Shown here in pieces: positions 1-8,945 of a stretch of 64,000 nt of DNA (position 1 is its first letter; every line of letters begins with the position of its first letter). The DNA lies in NCBI RefSeq assembly GCF_024054175.1, contig NZ_JAMXLA010000001.1, forward strand, positions 124,001 through 188,000, given 5' to 3'. A program made the position numbers and the translations under genes. Under the pieces are notes generated by a model, which saw only the letters and a list, made by a program, of their open reading frames with translations, had not been told where the DNA came from and ran no database searches. The stretch comes from Flavobacterium sp. NRK1. GTDB lineage: Bacteria > Bacteroidota > Bacteroidia > Flavobacteriales > Flavobacteriaceae.

Positions 1-140
1 TTTTTGTAATGGGAGAGCTTAAAGGCGGGTATATTGACATGTATGATGTACGCACTACACATCAGGGCCCTGACAGAGCCGATCATCATTTTACATTCTT
101 TCAGAGAATTGTAGCTGTGGGCGGTATTTTCAGGATATAA
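1..140 (+). CDS. C-terminal end of an unrecognised protein (partial)
   Basis: Reading frame 3 is open from the window edge to a TAA at 138-140 and gives 45 residues. The stretch contains GGYIDMYDVRTTHQGPD and a DHHF motif and ends in GGIFRI. The other two forward frames stop within 21 bases. A terminator hairpin follows about 20 bases later, as expected for a gene end. I do not recognise the family from this short tail. The several His/Asp residues could belong to a metal site, but that is only a guess. Confidence 0.6.
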   Translation, partial: FVMGELKGGYIDMYDVRTTHQGPDRADHHFTFFQRIVAVGGIFRI

Positions 141-157
141 TAACATTACCCAGAATA

Positions 158-194
158 ATAAAAGGCTGCTTAAATTTAAGCAGCCTTTTATTAT
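158..194. terminator. Bidirectional intrinsic terminator
   Basis: AAAAGGCTGCTTAAA and its complement form a perfect hairpin flanked by A-rich and T-rich tracts. It can stop the partial gene on the + strand and the AraC-type gene arriving on the - strand. Confidence 0.85.
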
Positions 195-210
195 TACAAG
201 ATCCTTATTA

Positions 211-1119
211 TCAATTTAAACTTCTATATTCTACAGGACTCATACCTGTTTTTTGTTTAAACAGTTTACTAAAATGCTGCGGATATTCAAATCCTAAACT
301 ATATGCTATCTGGCTTACAGAATCTGCCGAACCTAACAGCATAGTTTTAGCATTGTTTATTAAAAAGTCATTTATATATTTTTTAAGGCTTTTACCTGTT
401 TCCTTTTTTAGCATATCGCTTAAATAGTGTCCGGACATATTTAGTTTTTCACCAAAATAACTTACTCCCGGTATTCCGTTTTGAGATAACATGCCGGAAC
501 TGGAATAATTATGGAGTAATTGTTCAAACCTGGTTACGCAATCTTTGTTAAGATTGGTACGGGTATAAAACTGCCTGTCATAATAGCGATTACAGTAATC
601 CAGCAACAGCTCTATATTAGAAATTATAAGATTTTGAGTATGCTGGTCTATATTCTGATTATACTCCATTATAATTTTTTGGGTGAGTTCTGTCAAAATT
701 CTTATTTCGCTTTCCGATACATGAAGAGCTTCGTTTACATCATACGAGAAGAAAGAATACTTACCTATTTTTTCACCTAATGCCGACTTACGTATAAGAT
801 CAGGATGAAATGCCAGTGACCATCCGCCCTCATCTGTTTCATGCGAACTACCTGCAGGTGAAATAACCTGACCCGGACTCATAAACATAAGCGTACCCTC
901 CTGAAAATCATAAGAGCTGCGCCCATAACCCATTCTGGCATATTTTCCGTTTTTATAGGATATATAATATAACCCAAAAGCATAGCGCTGCCCTGCAAAA
1001 TCTTCCGATGGCACTGTATCTTTATGAAAACTCACAGAAACCAAAGGATGTTTCGGACTTTGCAGTCCGGCCAGCCGATGATAATCGGCAACCGAATTTA
1101 TGTTGATTATTTCATTCAA
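211..1119 (-). CDS. AraC family transcriptional regulator
   Basis: A DNA-binding transcription regulator with an N-terminal cupin-like sensing half and a C-terminal double helix-turn-helix. The last 95 or so residues hold the AraC signature: LGFEYPQHFSKLFKQKTGMSP follows a first helix pair around KYINDFLINNAKTMLL. No ATG lies at the N-terminus. The frame opens at a TTG at 1176 that overlaps the upstream SDR gene, but homologue-like sequence (NEIININSVADYHRL) begins at a TTG at 1119, which I chose; this gives 302 residues. It lies directly downstream of the SDR gene on the same strand and probably shares its transcript, so it may control that oxidoreductase. The ligand is unknown. Confidence 0.85.
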   Translation of the reverse strand: MNEIININSVADYHRLAGLQSPKHPLVSVSFHKDTVPSEDFAGQRYAFGLYYISYKNGKYARMGYGRSSYDFQEGTLMFMSPGQVISPAGSSHETDEGGWSLAFHPDLIRKSALGEKIGKYSFFSYDVNEALHVSESEIRILTELTQKIIMEYNQNIDQHTQNLIISNIELLLDYCNRYYDRQFYTRTNLNKDCVTRFEQLLHNYSSSGMLSQNGIPGVSYFGEKLNMSGHYLSDMLKKETGKSLKKYINDFLINNAKTMLLGSADSVSQIAYSLGFEYPQHFSKLFKQKTGMSPVEYRSLN

Positions 1120-1165
1120 AACTAAAACAATTGAGATTAGTGTAAATTTAAGTAAATAACAATAA

Positions 1166-1978
1166 TTATAACCCAAGTGTCTGTTTCATCATAGCTTTAA
1201 AATCATCATCAGTCATTTCCTTACGTGCTTTTACAATTTGTTCAGCATCAGGACCGGCTGTGTAGCGCAATTTGTCGCTTCCATCTGTTGCAGCTTCATA
1301 AATTACTTCTGCAACAAGCGAGGCTGGAGAAGCATCTGAAAGCATTTGCTCCACGGCATTCATTATAACATCTACATATTGTTCATATTCTGCTATAGTA
1401 CCTTTTTGGAAATCGAATGATCTTCCTGCAAAATCTGTAGCTATAGCGCCCGGTTCTACAATTTTAACCTTTGCTCCTATGTTTTCAAGCTCATAACTTA
1501 ACGATTCGGATATTCCTTCAACAGCAAACTTAGTACCGTGGTATAGAGAACCCAGCGGAAAAGTTAATTTACCACCGATAGATGAAATATTTATAAAGAT
1601 TCCGTTTTTATTTTGTCTGAAATGGGGCAGTATTGCTTTAGTAACATCCAAAAGCCCAATAACATTAGTATTGAACTGCCTTACGATATTTTCACGGTCA
1701 AACACTTCTAAAGGGCCATAAGCGCCATACCCGGCATTGTTTACCACCACATCTATTTTTCCGAATTTTGCAATGGCATTACTTATGGCTGTTGTAATAG
1801 AATCTATATCCAATACATCCAGCTTTTCTACAATTACATTTTCAAAACCTGTAAGTTCAGTCTCGTTTTCAGGTGTCCGCATGGTAGCTACTACATTCCA
1901 TCCTTTTTCGCTAAATAACTTTGCTGTTGCTTTTCCAATTCCTGTACTCGTTCCTGTAATTAAAATGGTATTCTTCAT
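1166..1978 (-). CDS. SDR family NAD(P)-dependent oxidoreductase
   Basis: A classical short-chain dehydrogenase of 270 residues with a Rossmann fold. Visible motifs are the glycine-rich cofactor loop TGTSTGIG (residues 8-15), NNAG (80-83), catalytic serines at 132-133, and the YxxxK pair Y146/K150. The basic residue after strand 2 (TMRTPE) slightly favours NADP. Its substrate cannot be read from sequence; close relatives are annotated only as oxidoreductases. It is the first gene of a two-gene unit with the AraC regulator and is transcribed divergently from the GNAT gene at 2112. Confidence 0.9.
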   Translation of the reverse strand: MKNTILITGTSTGIGKATAKLFSEKGWNVVATMRTPENETELTGFENVIVEKLDVLDIDSITTAISNAIAKFGKIDVVVNNAGYGAYGPLEVFDRENIVRQFNTNVIGLLDVTKAILPHFRQNKNGIFINISSIGGKLTFPLGSLYHGTKFAVEGISESLSYELENIGAKVKIVEPGAIATDFAGRSFDFQKGTIAEYEQYVDVIMNAVEQMLSDASPASLVAEVIYEAATDGSDKLRYTAGPDAEQIVKARKEMTDDDFKAMMKQTLGL

Positions 1979-2111
1979 TTTTTATATTTTAAATATTTAC
2001 AGGACAAAATTATGGCACGGACAGAGCCTGGGTTTAATCGTTTTGCAGACAATCTAATACATTTTGCAGAATACCAATTATCTTTACTGAATACAACAAT
2101 ACTAACTCATC

Positions 2112-2633
2112 GTGAATAATTATAGCATTAGAAAAGCCGATTCTTCTGAATATGCTACCATAGGAAAACTGCTGGTAAGTGTATATTCTCAACTGGAAGG
2201 CTTCCCAAAGAAAGATGACCAGCCGGAATATTATCATACCCTTGCCAATATTGGCAATCTTATTAAAAGCTCTGATATAGAAATAATTGTAGCTACAGAC
2301 CAACAGAATAACATTTTAGGTGTATTGGTGTATTATGGAACTATGAAACATTATGGACCAGAGGAAATAAATATAACAGAACAAAACACAGCAGGTTTGC
2401 GCCTGTTAGCTGTTAGTCCGGAGGCACAAGGACAAGGTATTGGCAAACATTTAACCGAATCATGTATTGCTAAAGCAAAACTGCAAGGCTGTGGTCAGAT
2501 AATACTACACAGTACCAAAGCTATGCAAACCGCCTGGAACATGTATGAAAGAATGGGTTTTAAACGTTCACATGATCTGGATTTTATGCAGGGCAGTCTT
2601 GGAGTATACGGATTCCGTCTGCTTCTTTTATAA
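2112..2633 (+). CDS. GNAT family N-acetyltransferase
   Basis: A 173-residue acetyltransferase of the GCN5-related superfamily that uses acetyl-CoA. The pyrophosphate-binding motif is clear in LAVSPEAQGQGIGKHL, followed by the beta-bulge region around IILHSTKAM and the family ending YERMGFKRS. The start is a GTG at 2112, because no upstream ATG is in frame and the residues after it (NNYSIRKADSSEY) match the usual GNAT opening. It stands alone, divergent from the SDR gene, with 160 bases of AT-rich DNA before the next gene. The acceptor substrate is unknown. Confidence 0.88.
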   Translation: MNNYSIRKADSSEYATIGKLLVSVYSQLEGFPKKDDQPEYYHTLANIGNLIKSSDIEIIVATDQQNNILGVLVYYGTMKHYGPEEINITEQNTAGLRLLAVSPEAQGQGIGKHLTESCIAKAKLQGCGQIILHSTKAMQTAWNMYERMGFKRSHDLDFMQGSLGVYGFRLLLL

Positions 2634-2796
2634 TTAAACCACACTGTTCTACAACTGTAAATCAGGAATATATCATCAAAAAAATCCTTAAATAACATCA
2701 TAATAATTTATTTAAATAATTTTTTAATATTTTGTAACTTTAAGCATACATATATATTTTTTTCATAATTTGCAGGAACAAACACTATAAAATCCT

Positions 2797-4578
2797 ATGA
2801 CTACTATAAAACGCCTGTTTGATTTTCCTTATTACCAGCTGGAAAAATACAACCTGTCAGATGCATTGGTTACTAAGTATGGAAATGAATGGGTAAAGAC
2901 CTCAACTCAGGAATATATTGATAAATCGAACGCTTTCTCCCGCGGACTGCTTCGCATGGGCGTTAAAAAGAACGACAGGATAGCTGTTATTTCTTCTAAT
3001 AACAGAACAGAATGGCATATCTGTGACATAGGTATATTACAAACAGGGGCACAAAATGTACCTATCTACCCTACTATAAGTGAAGAAGATTACGAATATA
3101 TACTTACGCATTCAGAATCTACTTATTGTATTGTTTCAGATGAAGAACTGTACAATAAAATCATGTCTATCAGGGCAAATGTGCCTAAACTAAAAGAAAT
3201 ATACTCCTTCAACGAAATAAAAGGCTGTAAAAACTGGAACGAAATTCTGGAACTTGGTAAAGACATTTCAAATCAGAATGAAGTTAATAGCATTAAAGAC
3301 GCTATTACCGAAGAAGAACTCGCAACAATCATTTATACTTCAGGCACAACAGGAAGACCGAAAGGTGTTATGCTTTCTCATAAGAATATTGTATCTGACG
3401 TATTAATGAGCGCCGAAAGGGTGCCTTTTGAAGCCGGTAAAAGTAAAGCATTGAGCTTTCTGCCAATTTGCCACATTTATGAAAGGATGATATTGTATTT
3501 ATACCAATATTATGGTGTTGCTACTTATTTTGCCGAGTCTATCGACAAAGTAAGCGATAATTTAAAAGAGGCGCAGCCCTTTGTTATTACAGCAGTGCCA
3601 AGGCTACTTGAAAAAGTATATGATAAGATCATTGCAAAAGGAACAGAACTTACCGGTATAAAACGCAAATTATTCTTTTGGGCTGTAGATGTAGGTTTAG
3701 CCTATGAGCCTTATGGTGCAAATGGAGTTTGGTATGGCTTTAAACTAGCTATAGCGCGTAAGCTTATCTTTTCTAAATGGAAAGCAGGACTTGGTGGTAA
3801 CCTCGGCCTTATGGTATCGGGCAGTGCAGCTATTCAGCCAAGGCTGGCACGAGTATTTGCTGCTGCCGAAATTCCGGTTATGGAGGGTTACGGACTTACA
3901 GAAACCTCTCCTGTTATCGCCGTAAATGATGAACGCAATAAAGGTTTTAAAATAGGTACTGTAGGCAGGCCGTTAAATGGTGTAGAAGTAAAAATTGCCG
4001 AAGATGGCGAAATACTTTGTAAAGGCCCTAATGTAATGATGGGCTATCTTAACGAACCTGAAAAAACAGCTGAAGTAATTACCGATGGTTATTTCCATAC
4101 GGGAGATATAGGCGTTATTGACGATGAAGGCTTCCTGAAGATTACCGACAGGAAAAAAGAAATGTTTAAAACATCGGGAGGTAAATATATTGCACCTCAG
4201 CTTATAGAAAACGCAATGAAACAATCGCGTTTTATAGAACAGATAATGGTTATAGGCGATGGCGAAAAAATGCCGGCTGCCTTTATTCAGCCCGACTTTG
4301 ATTTTGTAAAGCAATGGGCCTCACGTAAAGGAATTAGCCTGAAGTCAAATGAAGATATTGCGAATAGCAAGGAAGTACATGACAGAATACAGGAAGAGGT
4401 TGACGGTATTAATAAAAAGTTTGGGCACTGGGAACAGATCAAAAAGTTTGAAATAACTCCTGAAATCTGGAGTGTAGATGGTGGAGAAATGACCCCTACA
4501 CTTAAACTGAAACGCAAAGCAGTAAAAGAAAAGTACCAGAAACTATATAATAAGATATATGATGGTTCTTCAAAATAA
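2797..4578 (+). CDS. Long-chain fatty acid-CoA ligase (AMP-forming)
   Basis: A 593-residue ANL-superfamily adenylate-forming enzyme. It activates fatty acids to acyl-CoA by way of acyl-AMP, using ATP and CoA. The P-loop-like signature YTSGTTGRPKGVMLSH lies near residues 178-195, GYGLTETSP near 363, and the hinge motif TGDIG near 433 is followed by DRKKEMFKTSGGKYIAPQ. Length and motifs fit the FadD15/FACS group of long-chain synthetases. It lies 1.4 kb upstream of the beta-oxidation operon and probably feeds it, but is transcribed separately and ends in its own terminator. Chain-length preference cannot be read. Confidence 0.92.
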   Translation: MTTIKRLFDFPYYQLEKYNLSDALVTKYGNEWVKTSTQEYIDKSNAFSRGLLRMGVKKNDRIAVISSNNRTEWHICDIGILQTGAQNVPIYPTISEEDYEYILTHSESTYCIVSDEELYNKIMSIRANVPKLKEIYSFNEIKGCKNWNEILELGKDISNQNEVNSIKDAITEEELATIIYTSGTTGRPKGVMLSHKNIVSDVLMSAERVPFEAGKSKALSFLPICHIYERMILYLYQYYGVATYFAESIDKVSDNLKEAQPFVITAVPRLLEKVYDKIIAKGTELTGIKRKLFFWAVDVGLAYEPYGANGVWYGFKLAIARKLIFSKWKAGLGGNLGLMVSGSAAIQPRLARVFAAAEIPVMEGYGLTETSPVIAVNDERNKGFKIGTVGRPLNGVEVKIAEDGEILCKGPNVMMGYLNEPEKTAEVITDGYFHTGDIGVIDDEGFLKITDRKKEMFKTSGGKYIAPQLIENAMKQSRFIEQIMVIGDGEKMPAAFIQPDFDFVKQWASRKGISLKSNEDIANSKEVHDRIQEEVDGINKKFGHWEQIKKFEITPEIWSVDGGEMTPTLKLKRKAVKEKYQKLYNKIYDGSSK

Positions 4579-4580
4579 TG

Positions 4581-4606
4581 AAACTCCCCAAATGGGGAGT
4601 TTTTTA
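4581..4606 (+). terminator. Intrinsic terminator after acyl-CoA ligase gene
   Basis: AAACTCCCC-AAAT-GGGGAGTTT hairpin followed by a T run, three bases after the stop codon. Confidence 0.85.
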
Positions 4607-4628
4607 TTGGAAAGTACTCGAATTAAAA

Positions 4629-5276
4629 TTATAAAGTAGCTATTCGTGAAATATATTTAAAATTTTCAACACATTTATTATACGTTTTTTTATCTGTATT
4701 CATATTCTCCTTATCATTAATCATCATGGGATGGAAAGTGTCTTTTTTTGCGTATTTTAAAATTACCGCAGATTTTTCTTTTACATAAGCTTCATCAATA
4801 GGTTTTAGAGTCTGTAATGCATAGTACAAAGAGGTATAACCCATATATTCTGTTCTTGTTAATACATCTACATATTTTTTAAGTGCTGCAACAAGCTCTG
4901 CATTATCAGGTTGTTTATTGACCTGCCCTATAAGATCTTTTTTACATAGAATAATATAACCTATATCCTGCTTTGTAGGATTGCTCAAACTATCATTGTA
5001 TAATTTATCAAAATGGTGCCAGCCAAATTTTGAGACATTTTGATAGCCAAAAAATTTAGGTTCCTTACTCATGTCTTTTTTCCTGTCTTTTTCTGTTGAA
5101 GCAACCAAAGGCATTTGGTTCATATATGCCTCCCGCTCTGTCTCCGAAAGTAATCTTTCAGCATGCTGAAGCTCCTGGTTTTCTTTTTGAGATTCTTTTT
5201 TTGAACAGCCCGTGTTCAGAATACAGACGATAGCGATGATTGAAGCCGCAAACAACGGCCTTGTAATTTTTTTCAT
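4629..5276 (-). CDS. Lipoprotein of unknown function
   Basis: A 215-residue protein with a short basic N-terminus, a hydrophobic stretch and the lipobox LNTGC at about residues 20-24, so it should be lipidated and anchored in the envelope. After a Lys/Glu-rich linker that may form a coiled coil (KKESQKENQELQHAERLLSE) it is a soluble, probably alpha-helical domain with no motif I recognise. It stands alone on the - strand between convergent and divergent neighbours, with no operon partner. The Bacteroidota lipid-export charge pattern is not obvious here (the residues after Cys are SKKES). Confidence 0.75.
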   Translation of the reverse strand: MKKITRPLFAASIIAIVCILNTGCSKKESQKENQELQHAERLLSETEREAYMNQMPLVASTEKDRKKDMSKEPKFFGYQNVSKFGWHHFDKLYNDSLSNPTKQDIGYIILCKKDLIGQVNKQPDNAELVAALKKYVDVLTRTEYMGYTSLYYALQTLKPIDEAYVKEKSAVILKYAKKDTFHPMMINDKENMNTDKKTYNKCVENFKYISRIATL

Positions 5277-5464
5277 TAAGTTAAATAATTAATTGGTTTG
5301 GAATATAATTTCGGGAACCCGGAAATTGTGCTATAAATTTATAATAAATACTGCCTTACAACTATAAAAAGTAATTATTTTTCTGACCTTTTATTTATTT
5401 TAAAATCTAAAATTTTACATGTTCAATATATCTTACTATATCTTCAAAATAATACTTTTACAGC

Positions 5465-5833
5465 ATGACTACTCCAATTAATCTTCTATTACTTCCACCA
5501 CAGGACCGCTATTTTCATTTCATCAATACAACTGCTGAAACAGGTGAAATATGGACAATATTAGACAAGAATGGAGATTTTGCTTTGTTCGAAATTGATA
5601 ATAAAACAGTGCTATCCTTTTGGCCGGAAGAGGCTTTTATAGAAAGTAACCTTACCCCTGACTGGAAAGACTGTATTCCGTACAAGCTCACCATAGATAC
5701 CTTACAGGAAATTATAATACCCAAAATAAGACAGAATAATTATTATATAAATGTTTTTCCGGTTGAAGCTAAAACAGGCTACCTGGTAAACCTGAATGAT
5801 TTTGTTCAAGATCTAAATGAAGAATTAGAATAA
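5465..5833 (+). CDS. DUF2750-like small protein
   Basis: A 122-residue cytoplasmic protein without signal peptide or membrane segment. The layout resembles DUF2750: an opening around RYFHFINTTAETGEIWTI, then GDFALFEID, then a tryptophan-proline motif (SFWPEEAF) and a DW pair. DUF2750 has no known function; members are single-domain proteins often linked with immunity or regulatory roles by context only. It stands alone and is divergent from the lipoprotein gene at 5276. The family call is my pattern recognition and could be wrong; the coding call is firm. Confidence 0.7.
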   Translation: MTTPINLLLLPPQDRYFHFINTTAETGEIWTILDKNGDFALFEIDNKTVLSFWPEEAFIESNLTPDWKDCIPYKLTIDTLQEIIIPKIRQNNYYINVFPVEAKTGYLVNLNDFVQDLNEELE

Positions 5834-5867
5834 CGAAAAAAGATTTCAAAAAATATATTTTAGACTA

Positions 5868-5894
5868 ACTTCCCTCCCTTGAGGGAGTTTTTTA
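5868..5894 (+). terminator. Intrinsic terminator
   Basis: CTCCC-TTGA-GGGAG hairpin followed by seven T residues, about 40 bases after the DUF2750-like stop codon. Confidence 0.8.
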
Positions 5895-6010
5895 TTGCGA
5901 TATTCTTCAAAATAAATTCATATATTTACTATAAACCCATATAAAATGCAGGTGTTTTTAATTAACAATAATTTTTTACGAATTTAATATGCACGCATAA
6001 CAAATTTTTG

Positions 6011-6018
6011 TATATTTG
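6011..6018 (+). promoter_or_regulatory. Putative -7 box of the marR-fadN operon
   Basis: TATATTTG is a perfect match to the Bacteroidota TAnnTTTG element, placed 15 bases before the marR start codon. I see no TTG at the usual -33 distance, so this is a partial promoter match. Confidence 0.45.
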
Positions 6019-6032
6019 ATAAACAATAACCT

Positions 6033-6491
6033 ATGAAAGATAAAACAATAGACTATGTGCTTAGGGCAACCTGGCAGGCCGTATCAAGAATGTACAATGA
6101 GGAGGCCTCAAAGTATGGTGCCAGCATGTCTGTAGGGTTTGCACTACTTTCTATCGATAAGGATAACGGAATACCATCAACGGCATTGGGTCCGCAAATG
6201 GGTATGGAGCCCACCAGCCTTACCAGAACACTCAAATCGATGGAAGAAAAAGGCCTTATAGTACGAAAGAAGAATCCTGTTGATGGTCGCGGTGTATTAA
6301 TACACCTTACCAAGCTGGGCAAAGAAAAAAGAGAGCTGTCCCGCGACAGGGTACTAAAATTTAATGAAGTTGTCAGGCAACATGTATCTCAGGAAAAACT
6401 TGATGACTTTATGGAAGTAGCAGAGATAATAAATGAGTTAATATCGGAAAAACTGGTATTTAACAACGATAATAACGAACCAACTGAATAA
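6033..6491 (+). CDS. MarR family transcriptional regulator of the fatty-acid degradation operon
   Basis: A 152-residue winged-helix regulator. The recognition region GMEPTSLTRTLKSMEEKGLI and the wing RKKNPVDGRGVLIHLT are typical of MarR. Proteins of this family bind as dimers to palindromic operators and usually release DNA on binding a small ligand. It is the first gene of the beta-oxidation operon, 63 bases before fadN. I infer autoregulation and control of fadNAE, probably by an acyl-CoA or fatty acid, as for other fad-linked regulators; no operator was proved. Similar MarR genes precede fad operons in other Bacteroidota. Confidence 0.88.
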   Translation: MKDKTIDYVLRATWQAVSRMYNEEASKYGASMSVGFALLSIDKDNGIPSTALGPQMGMEPTSLTRTLKSMEEKGLIVRKKNPVDGRGVLIHLTKLGKEKRELSRDRVLKFNEVVRQHVSQEKLDDFMEVAEIINELISEKLVFNNDNNEPTE

Positions 6492-6554
6492 CAAATAAAG
6501 CGAAGGTTTGGATTTATAACCAGACAGTCGTTAAACCAAAAAAGAATTTAAATA

Positions 6555-8945
6555 ATGAAACGCACTATTAAAAAGGCAGCCGTAATAGGCTCCGGCGTTA
6601 TGGGGTCGGCAATAGCCTGCCACTTTGCAAATATAGGTGTTGAAGTACTTTTGCTGGATATTCCGCCAAAGGAACTTACCGAAGCTGAACAAAAAAAAGG
6701 GCTGACGCTGGAAAGTAAAGCCGTTAGGAACAGGATAGTTAATGAACATCTTTCTAACTCTTTAAAATCTAAGCCTTCTCCTATCTATCATCAAAAGTTT
6801 GCTGAAAGGATAAAAACTGGTAATACTGAAGATGACATGGCTAAAATTGCCGATGCTGACTGGATTATTGAAGTTGTTGTAGAAAGGCTTGATATTAAAC
6901 AGAAAGTATTTGAACAGGTAGAAAAATACCGTAAGCCGGGTACACTTATCACTTCCAACACTTCGGGTATTCCTATCCATTTTATGAGCGAAGGCCGCAG
7001 CGAAGATTTTCAACAACATTTTTGCGGTACACACTTCTTCAACCCTCCACGTTATTTAAAACTTTTCGAAATCATACCGGGACCTAAAACTTCTAAAGAA
7101 GTATTAGATTTTCTTAATAACTATGGTGAAAAATTCCTCGGAAAAACATCTGTGGTTGCTAAAGATACTCCTGCTTTTATTGGTAACCGTATAGGTATAT
7201 ATGGCATCATGAGTCTTTTCCATCAGGTTAAAGAAATGGGGCTTACTATAGAAGAAGTAGATAAACTTACAGGCCCTGTAATTGGCCGTCCTAAATCGGC
7301 TACATTCCGTACTGTTGATGTTGTAGGTCTTGATACTCTTGTACATGTTGCTAACGGTATATATGAAAACTGCCCTAACGATGAAGTACATGAGCTTTTC
7401 AAGCTACCGGGCTTCATCGATACAATGATGACCAACAAATGGCTTGGAAGCAAAACCGGACAAGGTTTCTACAAAAAAGTAGATAAAGATATTCTTTCTC
7501 TGGATCTTGATACTTTAGAGTACCGCCCGGCTAAGAAAGCATCTTTTGCAACACTTGAACTTACAAAAACAATAGACAAACCGATAGACCGATTTAAAGT
7601 GCTTATAAAAGGTACCGATAAAGCAGGAGAATTTTACCGCAAGAATTTTGCAGGTACTTTTTCGTATGTGTCTAACCGCGTTCCTGAAATTACAGATGAT
7701 CTTTATAAAATAGATGATGCCATGAAAGCGGGGTTTGGCTGGGAAAATGGCCCTTTTGAAATATGGGATGCTGTAGGTGTTGAAAAAGGAATTGAATTGA
7801 TACAGGCAGAAGGACTTACTCTGGCTCCATGGGTTAACGAAATGCTTGCCAGCGGTAATAAAAGTTTCTATACAATTAAAGATGGAGCTACTTATTATTA
7901 CGACCTTGAGTCTAAATCACAGAAAAAAGTACCGGGGCAGGATGCCTTTATTATTTTAAACAATATTCGCGAAAGCAAAAAAGTATGGAGCAACAGTGAT
8001 GCTATCATCCAGGATCTTGGAGATGGAATAATAAATCTGGAGTTCCGTTCTAAAATGAATACTATTGGCGGCGGAGTACTGCAAGGCATCAACAAAGCAA
8101 TAGACCTTGCCGAGAAAGAATATGACGGACTTGTTATAGGAAACCAGGCAGCTAACTTCTCTGTAGGTGCAAATATCGGAATGATATTTATGATGGCAGT
8201 AGAGCAGGAATATGATGAGCTTAACATGGCTATTAAAATGTTCCAGGACACTATGATGCGAGTACGCTACTCTTCTATTCCGGTAGTAGTAGCTCCTCAC
8301 GGTATGACACTTGGTGGCGGATGCGAAATGAGCATGCATGCCGATAAGGTAGTTGCTGCTGCAGAAACTTATATTGGCCTTGTAGAATTTGGCGTCGGGG
8401 TTATTCCAGGCGGTGGAGGTTCTAAAGAAATGGCACTTCGTGCTTCTGATACTTTCCGCAAAAACGACGTTGAGCTTAATGTACTTCAGGAGTACTTCCT
8501 TACTATAGGTACAGCTAAAGTTTCTACTTCTGCTTATGAGGCCTATGATCTTGGCTTCTTCCAAAAAGGAAAAGACGTTGTTGTTGTAAATACAGACAGG
8601 CAAATTGCAGAAGCTAAAAAACACGCTAAGCTTCTTGCAGAAGCAGGTTATACACAACCTATAAAACGTACAGATGTAAAAGTACTGGGTAAACAGGCAC
8701 TGGGTATGTTCTTAGTAGGAACTGACAGTATGGAAGCTGGCCATTACATCTCTGAGCATGACAAAAAGATCGCTAACAAACTGGCTTATGTAATGGCTGG
8801 TGGCGACCTTTCTGAACCTACTTTAGTTACTGAACAATACCTTCTTGATCTTGAAAGGGAAGCGTTTCTTTCTTTGACTGGAGAACGCAAAACACTAGAA
8901 CGTATCCAATTCATGCTCACAAAAGGAAAACCCTTGAGAAACTAA
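6555..8945 (+). CDS. fadN: 3-hydroxyacyl-CoA dehydrogenase / enoyl-CoA hydratase
   Basis: A 796-residue bifunctional beta-oxidation enzyme that hydrates enoyl-CoA and oxidises 3-hydroxyacyl-CoA with NAD. The dehydrogenase half comes first: GSGVMGSAIACHFA at about residues 12-25 binds NAD, and GTHFFNPPRYLKLFEIIPG is the family signature. The hydratase/isomerase half lies at roughly 480-690, with oxyanion-hole glycines around HGMTLGGGCEMSMHAD. This order (HAD then ECH) and length match Bacillus FadN rather than proteobacterial FadB, in which the hydratase comes first. It is the first enzyme gene of a fadN-fadA-fadE operon. Its stop codon touches the start of the inserted AbiC-like gene. Confidence 0.92.
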   Translation: MKRTIKKAAVIGSGVMGSAIACHFANIGVEVLLLDIPPKELTEAEQKKGLTLESKAVRNRIVNEHLSNSLKSKPSPIYHQKFAERIKTGNTEDDMAKIADADWIIEVVVERLDIKQKVFEQVEKYRKPGTLITSNTSGIPIHFMSEGRSEDFQQHFCGTHFFNPPRYLKLFEIIPGPKTSKEVLDFLNNYGEKFLGKTSVVAKDTPAFIGNRIGIYGIMSLFHQVKEMGLTIEEVDKLTGPVIGRPKSATFRTVDVVGLDTLVHVANGIYENCPNDEVHELFKLPGFIDTMMTNKWLGSKTGQGFYKKVDKDILSLDLDTLEYRPAKKASFATLELTKTIDKPIDRFKVLIKGTDKAGEFYRKNFAGTFSYVSNRVPEITDDLYKIDDAMKAGFGWENGPFEIWDAVGVEKGIELIQAEGLTLAPWVNEMLASGNKSFYTIKDGATYYYDLESKSQKKVPGQDAFIILNNIRESKKVWSNSDAIIQDLGDGIINLEFRSKMNTIGGGVLQGINKAIDLAEKEYDGLVIGNQAANFSVGANIGMIFMMAVEQEYDELNMAIKMFQDTMMRVRYSSIPVVVAPHGMTLGGGCEMSMHADKVVAAAETYIGLVEFGVGVIPGGGGSKEMALRASDTFRKNDVELNVLQEYFLTIGTAKVSTSAYEAYDLGFFQKGKDVVVVNTDRQIAEAKKHAKLLAEAGYTQPIKRTDVKVLGKQALGMFLVGTDSMEAGHYISEHDKKIANKLAYVMAGGDLSEPTLVTEQYLLDLEREAFLSLTGERKTLERIQFMLTKGKPLRN

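Noticed and set aside
1120..1176. Upstream TTG extension of the AraC gene
   Set aside because: It would overlap the SDR stop and add 19 hydrophobic residues unlike AraC openings; the TTG at 1119 fits better.
7956..8657. 233-residue antisense frame inside fadN
   Set aside because: Lies wholly opposite a conserved enzyme domain; composition is a by-product of the sense codons.
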